From Mixophyes australis (Eukaryota; Chordata; Amphibia; Anura; Limnodynastidae): a stretch of 64,000 nt of DNA. A model generated the notes under the pieces. The model was not told where the DNA came from and searched no databases. It was given only the letters and a program-made list of their open reading frames with translations. This document shows positions 32,291 through 43,508 of this stretch, piece after piece (position 1 is the first letter of the stretch; each line of letters begins with the position of its first letter). Location of the stretch: contig JAVHZZ010000002.1 of the NCBI GenBank assembly GCA_036250195.1, forward strand, positions 66,780,205-66,844,204, given 5' to 3'. The translations under genes and the position numbers were made by a program.

Positions 32291-32398
32291 GACATGTCAA
32301 ACTTTGCATAAAATTACTATGTACATGCTCAGAAACAGACTATTTGCCAGTGAACACAAGTGCATGCAATTCATTTTCAAACATCAGCAGAAGGAGCT
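32291..32398 (+). mobile_element. Left piece of an old DNA transposon (family of 62229-63443)
   Basis: TTTGCATAAAATTACT, CATGCTCAGAAACAG, CCAGTGAACACA and AGCAGAAGGAGC parallel TTTGTGTAAAATTAATCATG, CCCAGAATCAGG, TTAGTGAACACA and GCGCAAAGGACAC at 62270-62358. The matching right piece is at 41082-41449. SINE and hAT copy C together interrupt the element. Confidence 0.55.
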
Positions 32399-32565
32399 AT
32401 TTTTATTAGAGATGAGCGCACTCGGATTTCCTGAATCCGAGCCCACCCGAACGTTGCCGATCCGAGTCGGATCCGAGACAGATCCGGGTATTGGCGCCAA
32501 ATGAAAACTTGAAACCGAGGCTCGGAGTCATAATCCCGCTGTCGGATCTCGCGATACTTGAAACC

Positions 32566-32595
32566 TATAAATTCCCCGCTAGTCGCCGCCATCTT
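32566..32595 (+). promoter_or_regulatory. TATA box and YY1-like site in copy C
   Basis: TATAAA at 32566-32571 and GCCGCCATCTT at 32585-32595, as in copy B. Confidence 0.45.
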
Positions 32596-32959
32596 CACTC
32601 GGGCATTGATCAGGGTAGAGGGAGGGTGTGTGTTAGGTGGTCCTCTGTCCTGGTAGATATCGTGCTGTGCTGTTTAGTTCTGTGCTGTGCTGTTTAGTTC
32701 TGTGCTGTGCTGTGCTGTGCTGTGCTGTGTTCTGCAGTATCAGTCCAGTGATGATGTGTGCTGTGCTCTGTCAATTTTGAGTTCAGTGGTGCAGCTGGGT
32801 CCTGTGCTGTGTCCTGTTCAGTCCAGTGGTCCTGTGTCCTGTGCTCTGTGCTTCTAAGGGCATAGTTCTTATTTCCCCAATATTCCCAAGTGTTTAAAAA
32901 ATAAAAATAAAAATACAAAAAACTAATTAAATTTTATTTTAAGTACAACAAAATTTGCA

Positions 32960-33339
32960 AAACCAATCCTGCAGTATAAGCCCATTGGTACTGCAATATT
33001 ACCAAGTTCACACATTCAGCAGTAAAAGTCGAGTGGTACTGCAATATTACAAAATTCACACATTCAGCAGTATCAGTCCAGTGGTGCTGTGTGCTGTGCT
33101 CTGTCAATTTTGAGTTCAGTGGTGCTGCTAGGTCCTGTGCTGTGTCCTGTTCAGACCAGTGGTGGTGTGTCCTGTTCTCTGTGCTTCTAAGGGCATAGTT
33201 ATTTCCCCATTATTCCCAAGTGTTTAAAAAAATTAAAAAAAAAGTTATAAAAAAAATACAAAAAAATAATTAAAAAAATAATTAATTACAACAAAATTTG
33301 CAAAACCAATCCTGCAGTATAAGCCCATTGGTACTGCAA
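32960..33339 (+). repeat. Diverged edge and partial duplication of the leader repeat
   Basis: Two variant units (CTGCAGTATAAGCCCATTGG) precede a second copy of the CTGTG-rich and TTCTAAGGGCATAGTTATTT leader block (33079-33300). The first copy is at 32740-32970, so a ~330-bp segment is tandemly duplicated just before the main satellite. Confidence 0.65.
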
Positions 33340-36300
33340 TATTACCGAATTCACTGATTCAGCAGTATAAGTCCAGTGGTACTGCTATTACAAAGTTCAC
33401 TGATTCAGCAGTATAAGTCCAGTGGTACTGATATATTACAAAGTTCACTAATTCAGCAGTATAAGTCCAGTGGAACTGATATATTACAAAGTTCACTGAT
33501 TCAGCAGTATAAGTCCAGTGGTACTGCTATTACAAAGTTCACTGATTCAGCAGTATAAGTCCAGTGGTACTGCTATTACAAAGTTCACTAATTCAGCAGT
33601 ATAAGTCCAGTGGTACTGCTATTACAAAGTTCACTGATTCAGCAGTATAAGTCCAGTGGTACTGCTATTACAAAGTTCACTGATTCAGCAGTATAAGTCC
33701 AGTGGTACTGATATATTAGAAAGTTCACTGATTCAGCAGTATAAGTCCAGTGGTACTGCTATTACAAAGTTCACTAATTCAGCAGTATAAGTCCAGTGGT
33801 ACTGCTATTACAAAGTTCACTGATTCAGCAGTATAAGTCCAGTGGTACTGCTATTACAAAGTTCACTGATTCAGCAGTATAAGTCCAGTGGTACTGATAT
33901 ATTACAAAGTTCACTGATTCAGCAATATAAGTCCAGTGGTACTAATATATTACAAAGTTCACTGATTCAGCAGTATAAGTCCAGTGGTACTGCTATTACA
34001 AAGTTCACTGATTCAGCAGTATAAGTCCAGTGGTACTGATATATTACAAAGTTCACTGATTCAGCAGTATAAGTCCAATGGTACTGCTATTACAAAGTTC
34101 ACTGATTCAGCAGTATAAGTCCAGTTTTACTGATATATTACAAAGTTCACTGATTCAGCAGTATAAGTAAAGTGGTACTGATATATTACAAAGTTCACTG
34201 ATTCAGCAGTATAAGTCCAGTGGTAATGCTATTACAAAGTTCACTGATTCAGCAGTATAAGTCCAGTGGTACTGATATATTACAAAGTTCACTGATTCAG
34301 CAGTATAAGTCCAGTGGTACTACTATTACAAAGTTCACTGATTCAGGAGTATAAGTCCAGTGGTACTGATATATTACAAAGTTCACTGATTCAGCAGTAT
34401 AAGTCCAGTGGTACTGCTATTACAAAGTTCACTGATTCAGCAGTGTATAAGTCCAGAGGTACTGCTATTACAAAGTTCACTGATTCAGCAGTATAAGTCC
34501 AGTGGTACTGATATATTACAAAGTTCACTGATTCAGCAGTATAAGTCCAGTGGTACTACTATTACAAAGTTCACTGATTCAGCAGTATAAGTCCAGTGGT
34601 ACTGCTATTACAAAGTTCACTGATTCAGCAGTATAAGTCCAGTGGTACTACTATTACAAAGTTCACTGATTCAGCAGTATAAGTCCAGTGGTACTGATAT
34701 ATTACAAAGTTCACTGATTCAGCAGTATAAGTCCAGTGGTACTGCTATTACAAAGTTCACAGATTCAGCAGTGTATAAGTCCAGAGGTACTGCTATTACA
34801 AAGTTCACTGATTCAGCAGTATAAGTCCAGTGGTACTGATATATTACAAAGTTCACTGATTCAGCAGTATAAGTCCAGTGGTACTGATATATTACAAAGT
34901 TCACTGATTCAGCGGTATAAGTCCAGTGGTACTGATATATTACAAAGTTCACTGATTCAGCAGTATAAGTCCAGTGGTACTGATATATTACAAAGTTCAC
35001 TGATTCAGCAGTATAAGTCCAGTGGTACTGCTATTACAAAGTTCACTGATTCAGCAGTATAAGTCCAGTGGTACTGATATATTACAAAGTTCACTGATTC
35101 AGCAGTATAAGTCCAGTGGTACTGCTATTACAAAGTTCACTGATTCAGCAATGTATAAGTCCAGTGGTACTGCTATTACAAAGTTCACTGATTCAGCAGT
35201 ATAAGTCCAGTGGTACTGATATATTACAAAGTTCACTGATTCGGCAGTATAAGTCCAGTGGTACTGATATATTACAAAGTTCACTGATTCAGCAGTATAA
35301 GTCCAGTGGTACTGCTATTACAAAGTTCACTGATTCAGCAGTATAAGTCCAGTGGTACTGCTATTATAAAGTTCACTGATTCAGCAGTATAAGTCCAGTG
35401 GTACTGATATATTACAAAGTTCACTGATTCAGCAGTATAAGTCCAGTGGTACTGATATATTACAAAGTTCACTAATTCAGCATTATAAGTCCAGTGGTAC
35501 TGCTATTACAAAGTTCACTAATTCAGCAGTATAAGTCCAGTGGTACTGATATATTACAAAGTTCACTGATTTAAAAGTATAAGTCCAGTGGTACTGCTAT
35601 TGCAAAGTTCACTGATTCAGCAGTGTATAAGTCCAGTGGTACTGCTATTACAAAGTTCACTGATTCAGCAGTATAAGTCCAGTGGTACTGATATATTACA
35701 AAGTTCACTGATTCAGCAGTATAAGTCCAGTGGTACTGCTATTACAAAGTTCACTGATTCAGCAGTATAAGTCCAGTAGAACTGCTATTACAAAGTTCAC
35801 TGATTCAGCAGTATAAGTCCAGTGGTACTGATATATAACAAAGTTCACTGATTTAGCAGTATAAGTCCAGTGGTACTGATATATTACAAAGTTCACTGAT
35901 TCAGCAGTATAAGTTTAGTGGTACTGCTATTACAAAGTTCACTGATTCAGCAGTATAAGTCCAGTGGTACTGATATATTACAAAGTTCACTGATTCAGCA
36001 GTATAAGTCCAGTGGTACTGCTATTACAAAGTTCACTGATTTAGCAGTGTATAAGTCCAGTGGTACTGCTATTACAAAGTTCACTGATTCAGCAGTATAA
36101 GTCCAGTGGTACTGATATATTACAAAGCTCACTGATTCAGCAGTATAAGTCCAGTGGTACTGATATATTACAAAGTTCACTGATTCAGCAGTATAAGTCC
36201 AGTGGTACTGCTATTACAAAGTTCACTGATTCAGCAGTATAAGTCCAGTGGTACTGCTATTGCAAAGTTCACAGATTCAGCAGTATAAGTCCAGTGGTAC

Positions 36301-37325
36301 TGATATATTACAAAGTTCACTGATTCAGCAGTATAAGTCCAGTGGTACTGCTATTACAAAGTTCACTGATTCAGCAGTATAAGTCCAGTGGTACTGCTAT
36401 TACAAAGTTCACTGATTCAGCAGTATAAGTCCAGTGGTACTGCTATTACAAAGTTCACTGATTCAGCAGTATAAGTCCAGTGGTACTGATATATTACAAA
36501 GTTCACTGATTCAGCAGTATAAGTCCATTGGTACTGCTATTACAAAGTTCACTGATTCAGCAGTGTATAAGTCCAGTGGTACTGCTATTACAAAGTTCAC
36601 TGATTCAGCAGTATAAGTCCAGTGGTACTGCTATTACAAAGTTCACTGATTCAGCAGTATAAGTCCAGTGGTACTGATATATTACAAAGTTCACTGATTC
36701 AGCAGTATAAGTCCAGTGGTACTGCTATTACAAAGTTTACTGATTCAGCAGTATAAGTCCAGTGGTACTGCTATTACAAAGTTCACTGATTCAGCAGTAT
36801 AAGTCCAGTGGTACTGCTATTACAAAGTTCACTGATTCAGCAGTATAAGTCCAGTGGTACTAATATATTACAAAGTTCACTGATTCAGCAGTATAAGTCC
36901 AGTGGTACTGCTATTACAAAGTTCACTGATTCAGCAGTATAAGTCCAGTGGTACTGCTATTACAAAGTTCACTGATTCAGCAGTATAAATCCAGTGGTAC
37001 TGCTATTACAAAGTTCACTGATTCAGCAGTATAAGTCCAGTGGTACTGCTATTACAAAGTTCACTGATTCAGCAGTATAAGTCCAGTGGTACTGCTATTA
37101 CAAAGTTCACAGATTCAGCAGTATAAGTTCAGTGGTACTAATATATTACAAAGTTCACTGATTCAGCAGTATAAGTCCAGTGGTACTGCTATTACAAAGT
37201 TCACTGATTCAGCAGAATAAGTCCAGTGGTACTGCTATTACAAAGTTCACTGATTCAGCAGTATAAGTCCAGTGGTACTGCTATTACAAAGTTCACTGAT
37301 TCAGCAGTATAAGTCCAGTGGTACT
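33340..37325 (+). repeat. 46/48-bp satellite array inside hAT copy C (about 85 units)
   Basis: Head-to-tail units combine AAAGTTCACTGATTCAGCAG and TATAAGTCCAGTGGTACTG with one of two spacers: CTATTAC (46-bp unit) or ATATATTAC (48-bp unit). A third variant has CAGTGTATAAG (+2). The order of spacer types forms recurring blocks, for example three 48-bp units followed by 46-bp units, suggesting amplification of multi-unit blocks. The 48-bp type keeps reading frame, which explains the open frames encoding LQSSLIQQYKSSGTDI; these are not genes. Confidence 0.95.
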
Positions 37326-37404
37326 CTCCTGTGCCGCATATAATTTTTAAAGGCTTTGCCGAGTGTGTGTGGCTTAGGGGTACGCTCTCTTGTGCTACAT
37401 ATAA

Positions 37405-38115
37405 TGGAAAACCAAAATTTGGAGTATAAATTAGGGAAAGATCAAGACCCACTTCTTCCTAATGCTGAAGCTGCTGCCACTAGTCATGACATAGACGATG
37501 AAATGCCATCAACGTCGTCTGGCAAGCCCGATGCCCAATTTCCTAGTACAGGGCATGTAAAATCCAAAAAGCCCAAGTTCTCAAAAAATAGCAAAAAGAG
37601 AAACTTAAGATCATCTGAGGAGAAACGTAAAGTTGGCAATATGCCATTTACGACACGCAGTGGCAAGGAACGGCTTAGGCCCTGGCCCGTGTTCATGACT
37701 AGTGGTCCAGCTTCACCCAAGGATCTAAGCCCTCCTCCTCCACTACAAAAAATTTAAGAGAGTTATGCTGTCAGCAACAACAACAAAACAGCAAAGAACT
37801 CTGCCTTCTAAACAGATGACATCACAAATCCCCAAGGCGAGTCCAAGGGTGTTGTTGGTTGTGAACCCTGACCTTCCCATCACTGTACGGGAAGAGGTGA
37901 CTCCATCCAGCATTTGCAGCACGCCCTCTGCATATGCTGGAAGGATCACCCACAGTCCAGTTACAGATTTGGCTAATGAAGGTGTGAATGTTGTTCACCG
38001 GGAGGAGGATATTGATGTAGCTGGCGCTGAGGAGGATGTTGATGATTATGATGCAGACAGATACCAAATTGCCTTTCTCAATTTCTATTTATATTCTAGA
38101 TTATATAACGGCTGA
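37405..38115 (+). pseudogene. hAT transposase N-terminal remnant (copy C)
   Basis: The ATG at 37404-37406 opens MENQNLEYKLGKDQDPLLPN, continues through a Ser/Lys-rich segment (KSKKPKFSKNSKKRNLRSS) and stops at 37757. After a frame change, 37765-38115 encodes RVLLVVNPDLPITVREEV and the acidic EEDIDVAGAEEDVDDYDAD. The start (MEN.NLE) matches copy B at 3075, then the two copies differ, so they retain different parts of a longer parent protein. No BED zinc finger or DDE core is present. Assignment rests on position and the shared N-terminus. Confidence 0.6.
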
Positions 38116-38375
38116 ATAGTTTTCTATTTTACTCCTAGTGGAGAGGGGATCTGATGCAGACAGATACCAAACTGCCTTTGTCCATTTCTTTGTATATTTG
38201 AATTTCTAGTTCTACAGTCAATGCGGGCTGCTTTTTTTATATTCAACTACAAGTGTAGGGCGGGGGGGGGGGGGGGCATAGATAGCCACCAAAGTAACGT
38301 GGTCCATTTAATTTCACTTTCTAGCTCCACAGTCTGTGCAGCCTGCTTTTTTTATCTTCAAAGTATTTACAAGCC
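38057..38375 (+). repeat. Short duplication in copy C
   Basis: GATGCAGACAGATACCAAA occurs at 38057 and 38153, and TCTAGTTCTACAGTC / TCTAGCTCCACAGTC each precede a GCTTTTTTTATxTTCAA block about 120 bp apart. A long G tract lies at about 38261-38276. Confidence 0.55.
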
Positions 38376-38756
38376 TTGCAATCTAAATTAACTAGAGGTA
38401 GTGACGTGGTAGAACTCCAAAAGGCAGTTTGGAAGCCCCTGTACAAACTGGCTCTATTTTACCTGAGTTGTCCCCCCTCCAGTGTGTACTCGGAAAGAGT
38501 TTTTAGTGCAGCGGGGAACCTGGTCAGTGAGCGGCGAAGGAGGTTGCTTCCTCACAACGTTGAAAAAATGATGTTTATAAAAATGAATAATCAATTCCTC
38601 AATGAAGTACAGCACTGCCCTCCAGATAGTACAGAGGGACCTGTGGTTGTGGAGTCCAGCGGGGACGAATTGATAATGTGTGAGGAGGAGGAAGTACACA
38701 CTGTAGGGGGAGAGGAATCAGAGGTTGAGGATGAGGACGACATCTTTCCTCAGTAG
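38376..38756 (+). pseudogene. hAT transposase C-terminal dimerisation domain (copy C)
   Basis: The open frame reads LTRGSDVVELQKAVWKPLYK, LALFYLSCPPSSVYSERVF, SAAGNLVSERRRRLLPHNVE, KMMFIKMNNQFLNEVQ, then an acidic tail with MCEEEEVHTVGGEESEVEDE and DDIFPQ. This is the hAT C-terminal dimerisation module in good condition, with the W that became a stop in copy B. Copy B and C are almost identical at the nucleotide level from 38420 onward. The acidic tail is not a standard part of the domain. Confidence 0.8.
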
Positions 38757-38811
38757 AGCCTGTTTAGTTTGTACAGGGAGAGATGAATTGTTATTTTGGT
38801 GTGGGGGCCCA

Positions 38812-38875
38812 AACAAACCAATCATTTCAGCCACAGTTGTTTGGTAGGCCCTGTCGCTGAAATGATTGGTTTGTT
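38812..38875. other. 20-bp-arm hairpin (copy C)
   Basis: Arms 38812-38831 and 38856-38875 are identical to those of copy B (3706-3769); only the loop differs by one base. Confidence 0.8.
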
Positions 38876-39141
38876 AAATTGTGCATGTCCTATTTCAACA
38901 ACATAAGGGTGGGTGGGAGGGCCCAAGGACTATTCCATCTTGCAACTCTTTTTTTGGCATTATGTGACCATTCAACAGTCATTTGCCATGTTCAAAAAGT
39001 AAAAGAAAATGTCTACAAACTCAAAAAATGTAATCAAAAGTTAAATGCCCTGTCATTATTTAAAACAAGAGGGTTTGACGTGCTAGAATTAGTGTAGTGT
39101 TAATATGTTATAAACACTACACTTGGAACTTGGAGGAGGTA

Positions 39142-39490
39142 TTGTGGCCCCGGTATCAAATTTAGTACCGGGGCCACCCCACTACGCAGTCCAGATACTT
39201 GTGTGGTGGATTTCTGACCAGTTGAGGGTGTAACTATTTATTATATTGTGGCCCCGGTATCAAATTGGGTACCGGGGCCACCCCACTACGCAGTCCAGAT
39301 ACTTGTTTGGTGGAATTCTGACCAGTTGAGGGTGTAATTATTTATTATATTGTGGCCCGGTATCAAATTTAGTACCGGGGCCACCTCACTACGCAGTCCA
39401 GATACTTGTTTGGTGGAATTCTGACCAGTTGAGGGTGTAACTATTTATTATATTGTGGCCCCGGTATCAAATTTAGTACCGGGGCCACCC
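39142..39490 (+). repeat. Tandem units each with a GGCCCCGGTA hairpin
   Basis: Four units of about 110 bp each contain GGCCCCGGTA, a ~10-nt AT-rich loop and TACCGGGGCC (perfect 10-bp arms in most units; one arm is short a C near 39356), then CACTACGCAGTCCAGATACT. Confidence 0.85.
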
Positions 39491-39539
39491 CACTACACAG
39501 TCCAGATTTTGGGGGAAATTCAGAGCCGTGGAGGGTTTT

Positions 39540-40440
39540 TTATTAATTATATTGTGGTGACCACTCCTCTACGCAGTCCAGGTACATTTTTTGGTGCGAT
39601 TCATACCAGTTGATGGTTTTCTTATTATATATATTGTGGTACCACTCCTCTACGCAGTCCAGGTACATTATTCGGTGCGATTCAGACCAGTTGATGGTTT
39701 TCTTATTATATTGTGGTGACCCACTCCTCTACGCAGTCCAGATACATTTATTGGTGCGAATCATACAAGTTCAGGGTTTTTAATTTATATTGTGGTGACC
39801 ACTCCTCTACGCAGTCCAAGTACATTTATTGGTGCGATTCAGACCAGTTGATGATTTTCTTATTATATTGTGGTGACCACTCCTCTACGCAGTCCAGATA
39901 CATTTATTGGTGCGATTCATACAAGTTCAGGGTTTTTAATTTATATTGTGGTGACCACTCCTCTACGCAGTCCAAGTACATTTATTGGTGCGATTCAGAC
40001 CAGTTGATGATTTTCTTATTATATTGTGGTGACCACTCCTCTACGCAGTCCAGATACATTTATTGGTGCGAATCATACAAGTTCAGGGTTTTTAATTTAT
40101 ATTGTGGTGACCACTCCTCTACGCAGTCCAAGTACATTTATTGGTGCGATTCAGACCAGTTGATGATTTTCTTATTATATTGTGGTGACCACTCCTCTAC
40201 GCAGTCCAGGTACATTTTTTGGTGCGATTCATACCAGTTGATGGTTTTCTTATTATATATATTGTGGTGACCACTCCTCTACGCAGTGCAGGTAGATTTT
40301 TTGGTGCGATTAAGACCAGTTGATGGTTTTCTTATTATATTGTGGTGACCCACTCCTCTACGCAGTCCAGGTACATTTTTTGGTGCGATTAAGACCAGTT
40401 GATGGTTTTCTTATTATATTGTGGGGACCACTCCACTACG
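39540..40440 (+). repeat. ~79-bp minisatellite (copy C)
   Basis: About eleven units of the TTGTGGTGACCACTCCTCTA, CGCAGTCCAGGTACATTTAT type. Two sub-variants (AAGTTCAGGGTTTTTAATTT and AGTTGATGATTTTCTTATT) alternate regularly between about 39720 and 40190, forming a ~157-bp dimeric higher-order unit. Confidence 0.85.
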
Positions 40441-40771
40441 CAGTCCAGAAAGATACCTCGTTGCAACGTTTTGGACTAATAACTATATTGTGAGGTGTTC
40501 AGAATACACTGTAAATTAGTGGAAATGCTTGTTATTGAATGTTATTGAGGTTAATAATAGCGTAGGAGTGAAAATAAGCCCAAAAACTTGATTTTTGAAC
40601 TTTTTATGCTTTTTTCAAAAAAAATCCGAATCCAAAACCTTAAATCCGAACCAAAACTTTTCGGCAGGTGTTTTGCAAAACAAATCCGAACCCAAAACAT
40701 CATGAAAATCCGAATCCAAAACACAAAACACGAGACACCAAAAGTCGCCGGTGCACATCCCTAATTTTTAT

Positions 40772-41081
40772 AGTGCCACTAATTCCGCAGCGCTGTACAG
40801 AGATTTCATTAACATCAGTCCCTTTCCGATTAGAGCTTACAGTCTAAATTCCCTAACACACACACACACAGACCGAGACAGACTAAGATCACTTTTTAAT
40901 AGCAGCCAATTAAGTTATTAGTATGTTTTTGGAGTGTGGGAGGAAACTGTAGCACCCGGAGGGACCACACGCAAACACGTGGAGAACATACAAACTCCAC
41001 ACAGATAAGCCCGTGGTCGGGAATCGAACTCATGACCCCAGCTCTGTGAGAAAGTGCTAACCACTAAGCCACCGTGCTGCC
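40772..41081 (-). mobile_element. tRNA-headed SINE with L2-type tail
   Basis: On the minus strand the head GGCAGCACGGTGGCTTAGTG contains an A box (TGGCTTAGTGG) and a B box (GAGTTCGATTC). Next come the body phrases GGAGTTTGTATGTTCTCCAC and CACTCCAAAAACATACTAAT, a GTGTGTGTG tract, and the tail CAGCGCTGCGGAATTAGTGG, CACTATA, which matches the 3' end of the L2 LINE at 28470-28510. Pol III transcribed and L2-mobilised by inference. The 3' tail is cut by hAT copy C. Confidence 0.8.
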
Positions 41082-41449
41082 GACAAAGGACACTTCAGCT
41101 CATATGCACGTAGGCAATGTACAGTAAAGGTGTGCCAAGCGGACGCATATCTGTCCCTTTCAACTCTGGGCATGTCTCAGGTATGTGATTTTTAACTGTA
41201 TCACTTGCACCAGCTACAGGGCAGGTGTAAGTGCTCCTTCATAGTGATGATGGGCGCTTACGCATGCCAGAAGATGTGTTTGCAAATTAAAGCAACTGTA
41301 AAAAATTAATTTTTGTACAGTAAATATTACTAACATCTGTATAAATGTATTTTATGTAAAAAAATCACTTTAAAAAATATTTTTATTAGAAAAAAAAAGA
41401 AGAAAAACACTAATTGCATTCACTTTGCATTCCATGATGAATCAGGCCC
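41082..41449 (+). mobile_element. Right piece of an old DNA transposon (family of 62229-63443)
   Basis: AAAGGACACTT, TACAGTAAAGGTGTG, GTATCACTTGCACCAGCTAC and GATGATGGGCGCTTACGCAT match 62352-62580. The right end TTCACTTTGCATTCC, ATGATGAATCAGGCCC matches 63410-63443. The interior is shorter than in the 62229 copy. Confidence 0.7.
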
Positions 41450-42670
41450 TTTGTATTCTCCTGTTGAGTAAATCCACTGGTTGACACTAATATGCAACAA
41501 AATATGTGTGTTACTGAGCTGAATACAGTCTTGTACTAGGGTTAGAAGGGCCTACCCTGGAAAGCAATGGTAGATACCCACAAAATAGTGCATCATAGCA
41601 CTTAGCTTATTCTCGTACAAAATCCTTCTTCCTCTTCCTTGATGATAGCATATAATTTCTGCAACAAATGGGAAACTATTTAATTTTAGATTTTTACATA
41701 TATATTTCCACTTCTAATTTCTAGCGATATTTATAGCAATACTATATTGAATTCAATAATGTTATTCATAAGCATATTAAGTCAAAGCCATTACATTCTT
41801 TATATTATAAATGAGAAAAGTACAGGGCATTTATGAAATACAAAATAATGTAGAGATGATAAAAGTTTGCCTTGGCATCTTTGCAATTTCTGGTATTCTA
41901 TTAGTTGTGCGCTGGTTTATCACATTAGATGTGAATGGACTAGATTAGATGTTCTCTTGATTGTACAGTCATAGACTTTTGGGATGAGACCAAGATTTGA
42001 GAAACAAAAGCTTCATTCCTTTGCTTGATTAGTACTTATATTAAACAGAATACAGGAACTGACTAGTCAGGCTGGTTACAAATAGTTTTTACTTTGACGT
42101 ATATGAGAGTAAAAAACAGGCTATTTAGCCTCCGATAGATCTTATTTTATAGTTACAACATTCCAACCTCAGTAATTTCATTACACTACATTATCATATC
42201 TTTATAGATTGTTTTCTGGCCTCCCTAATAAGCAGCTAAACAAATACATTAATACTATCCTGTGACATTAATAGTGGAGACAAGCAGCATAGGAATTGCA
42301 GAAACTATGCCAGAGTATTTGAATATGTGCCGTATATCTACTGTATGCTATGAATACATTTTATAAATTAATAGTTGTTTCTTGCATTTTATTTCATGAA
42401 TACCTTTATTTTCCAGTGTTGTTGTGCCACATTTCCACTGTTAGTGTTAATATCATTTTACTAAATAAAGAGGCACAGAATGTATGCAAGTGAGCCCAAT
42501 AACATTGTTTACATGTCACATCAATAGCTTCACATCCATGTGCTCTGCATTTATTAGTTGACCCCCATTATTTTAGTATTTTTTATTTATTTTAATGCTA
42601 TATTACGGGAAAAATTTTATATTTTTTTATAGGAGACAAGCTGTGAGATTGGAGCTGAATGTGGTTAGCC
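41450..42670. other. Intergenic sequence
   Basis: AT-rich; nothing recognised. Confidence 0.5.
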
Positions 42671-42863
42671 CATACTTGCCCACACTCACAGAATGTCCAG
42701 GACTCCCAGGATAGCAGGCATTTCTGGGCAGGATGGGAACTTCCATAACACGCTTCACGGTGAATTGCACCAAAATAATGCAACTTGCTGTACCCTGCCC
42801 CCTTCCGTCCTCCCACTCCACCTCCCCTCCAGGATTTCCCATATCAAAAAGTTGGTAAGTATG
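42671..42863. mobile_element. MITE-like element
   Basis: The left end CATACTTGCCCAC and right end GTTGGTAAGTATG are imperfect inverted repeats; the interior has CCAGGACTCCCAGG. TSD not clear. Confidence 0.4.
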
Positions 42864-43116
42864 TGAGTGTGACTGAATGGGCTTACTTTGCCACCCGGTC
42901 TGTAGGGGGAAGAAGAAAGAAGGGATGTTCTTCCTACAGATTCTGACACAAATTCTGGCAGGGGTGAACCAGCCCAATTTTCTGACCTGGCACTGAAATG
43001 TCTGATATATTACATCAGATATTTACCATTCAGATGCATATCCTCTAAATTTGGAGTTAATGCAATTTTAAACTTTAACAAAACTTCAACAAAATATTAT
43101 ACATATTATGCCCGGA

Positions 43117-43500
43117 CAGGGCCGGATTAAGGGAATGGAGGCCCCTGGGCTAAGAGGCCTCCATTCCCCCGTGAGGGCCCCCCTGTGATCCGAGCTGCCC
43201 CCCCCCCCCCCCCCCTGGTGATCAGAGCCGCCCCCCGGCACTTACCTCCTTCTCCTCCTTCCCCGCCACGCTGTACGCTCTTTACTGAGGAGATCTCGTG
43301 AGAGTGAGACTCACGAGATCTCCTCAGTAAGGAGACTACAGCGTGCCGGGGAAGTACTGCAGTGAAAGTGCTCAGCAGCACTGATTGGGCTGGGGGCGCC
43401 CCCGACGATTAATACTGCTGCTGAGCACTTTCAAGGGCCCCCTGGATGCCCAAGGCCCCTGGGCTGTAGCCCAGTTAGCCCTTTGGTTAATCCGGCCCTG
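43117..43500. mobile_element. hAT MITE (384 bp)
   Basis: Ends CAGGGCCGGATTAAGGG and GGTTAATCCGGCCCTG are terminal inverted repeats, with perfect 8-bp TSDs TGCCCGGA at 43109-43116 and 43501-43508. Near the middle are perfect 21-bp arms (43282-43302 and 43310-43330, containing GAGATCTCGTGAG). A C tract lies at about 43198-43215. No coding. Confidence 0.9.
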
Positions 43501-43508
43501 TGCCCGGA

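Larger units (their letters stand above)
32407..40763 (+). mobile_element. hAT non-autonomous element, copy C (complete, 8.36 kb)
   Basis: Ends TAGAGATGAGC and GTGCACATCCCTA, with perfect 8-bp TSDs ATTTTTAT at 32399-32406 and 40764-40771. The layout matches copy B: CCGAGCC-rich left end, TATA/YY1-like motifs, CTGTG-rich stretch, minisatellite, transposase remnants, 20-bp-arm hairpin, GGCCCCGGTA hairpins, ~79-bp minisatellite, right end. It is nearly three times longer than copy B, mostly because the 46/48-bp minisatellite is about 4 kb instead of about 170 bp. Unusually long for a non-autonomous hAT. Confidence 0.93.

Noticed and set aside
33376..37062. Many open frames encoding LQSSLIQQYKSSGTDI repeats (and the NFVIYQYHWTYTAESV complement)
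   Set aside because: They follow from the 48-bp unit length being divisible by three; 46-bp units break every frame. This is a satellite, not a protein family.
39713..40270. 185-codon open frame with repeated CGDHSSTQSRYIYW
   Set aside because: Lies wholly in the ~79-bp minisatellite of hAT copy C; the dimeric ~157-bp period happens to keep a frame open.
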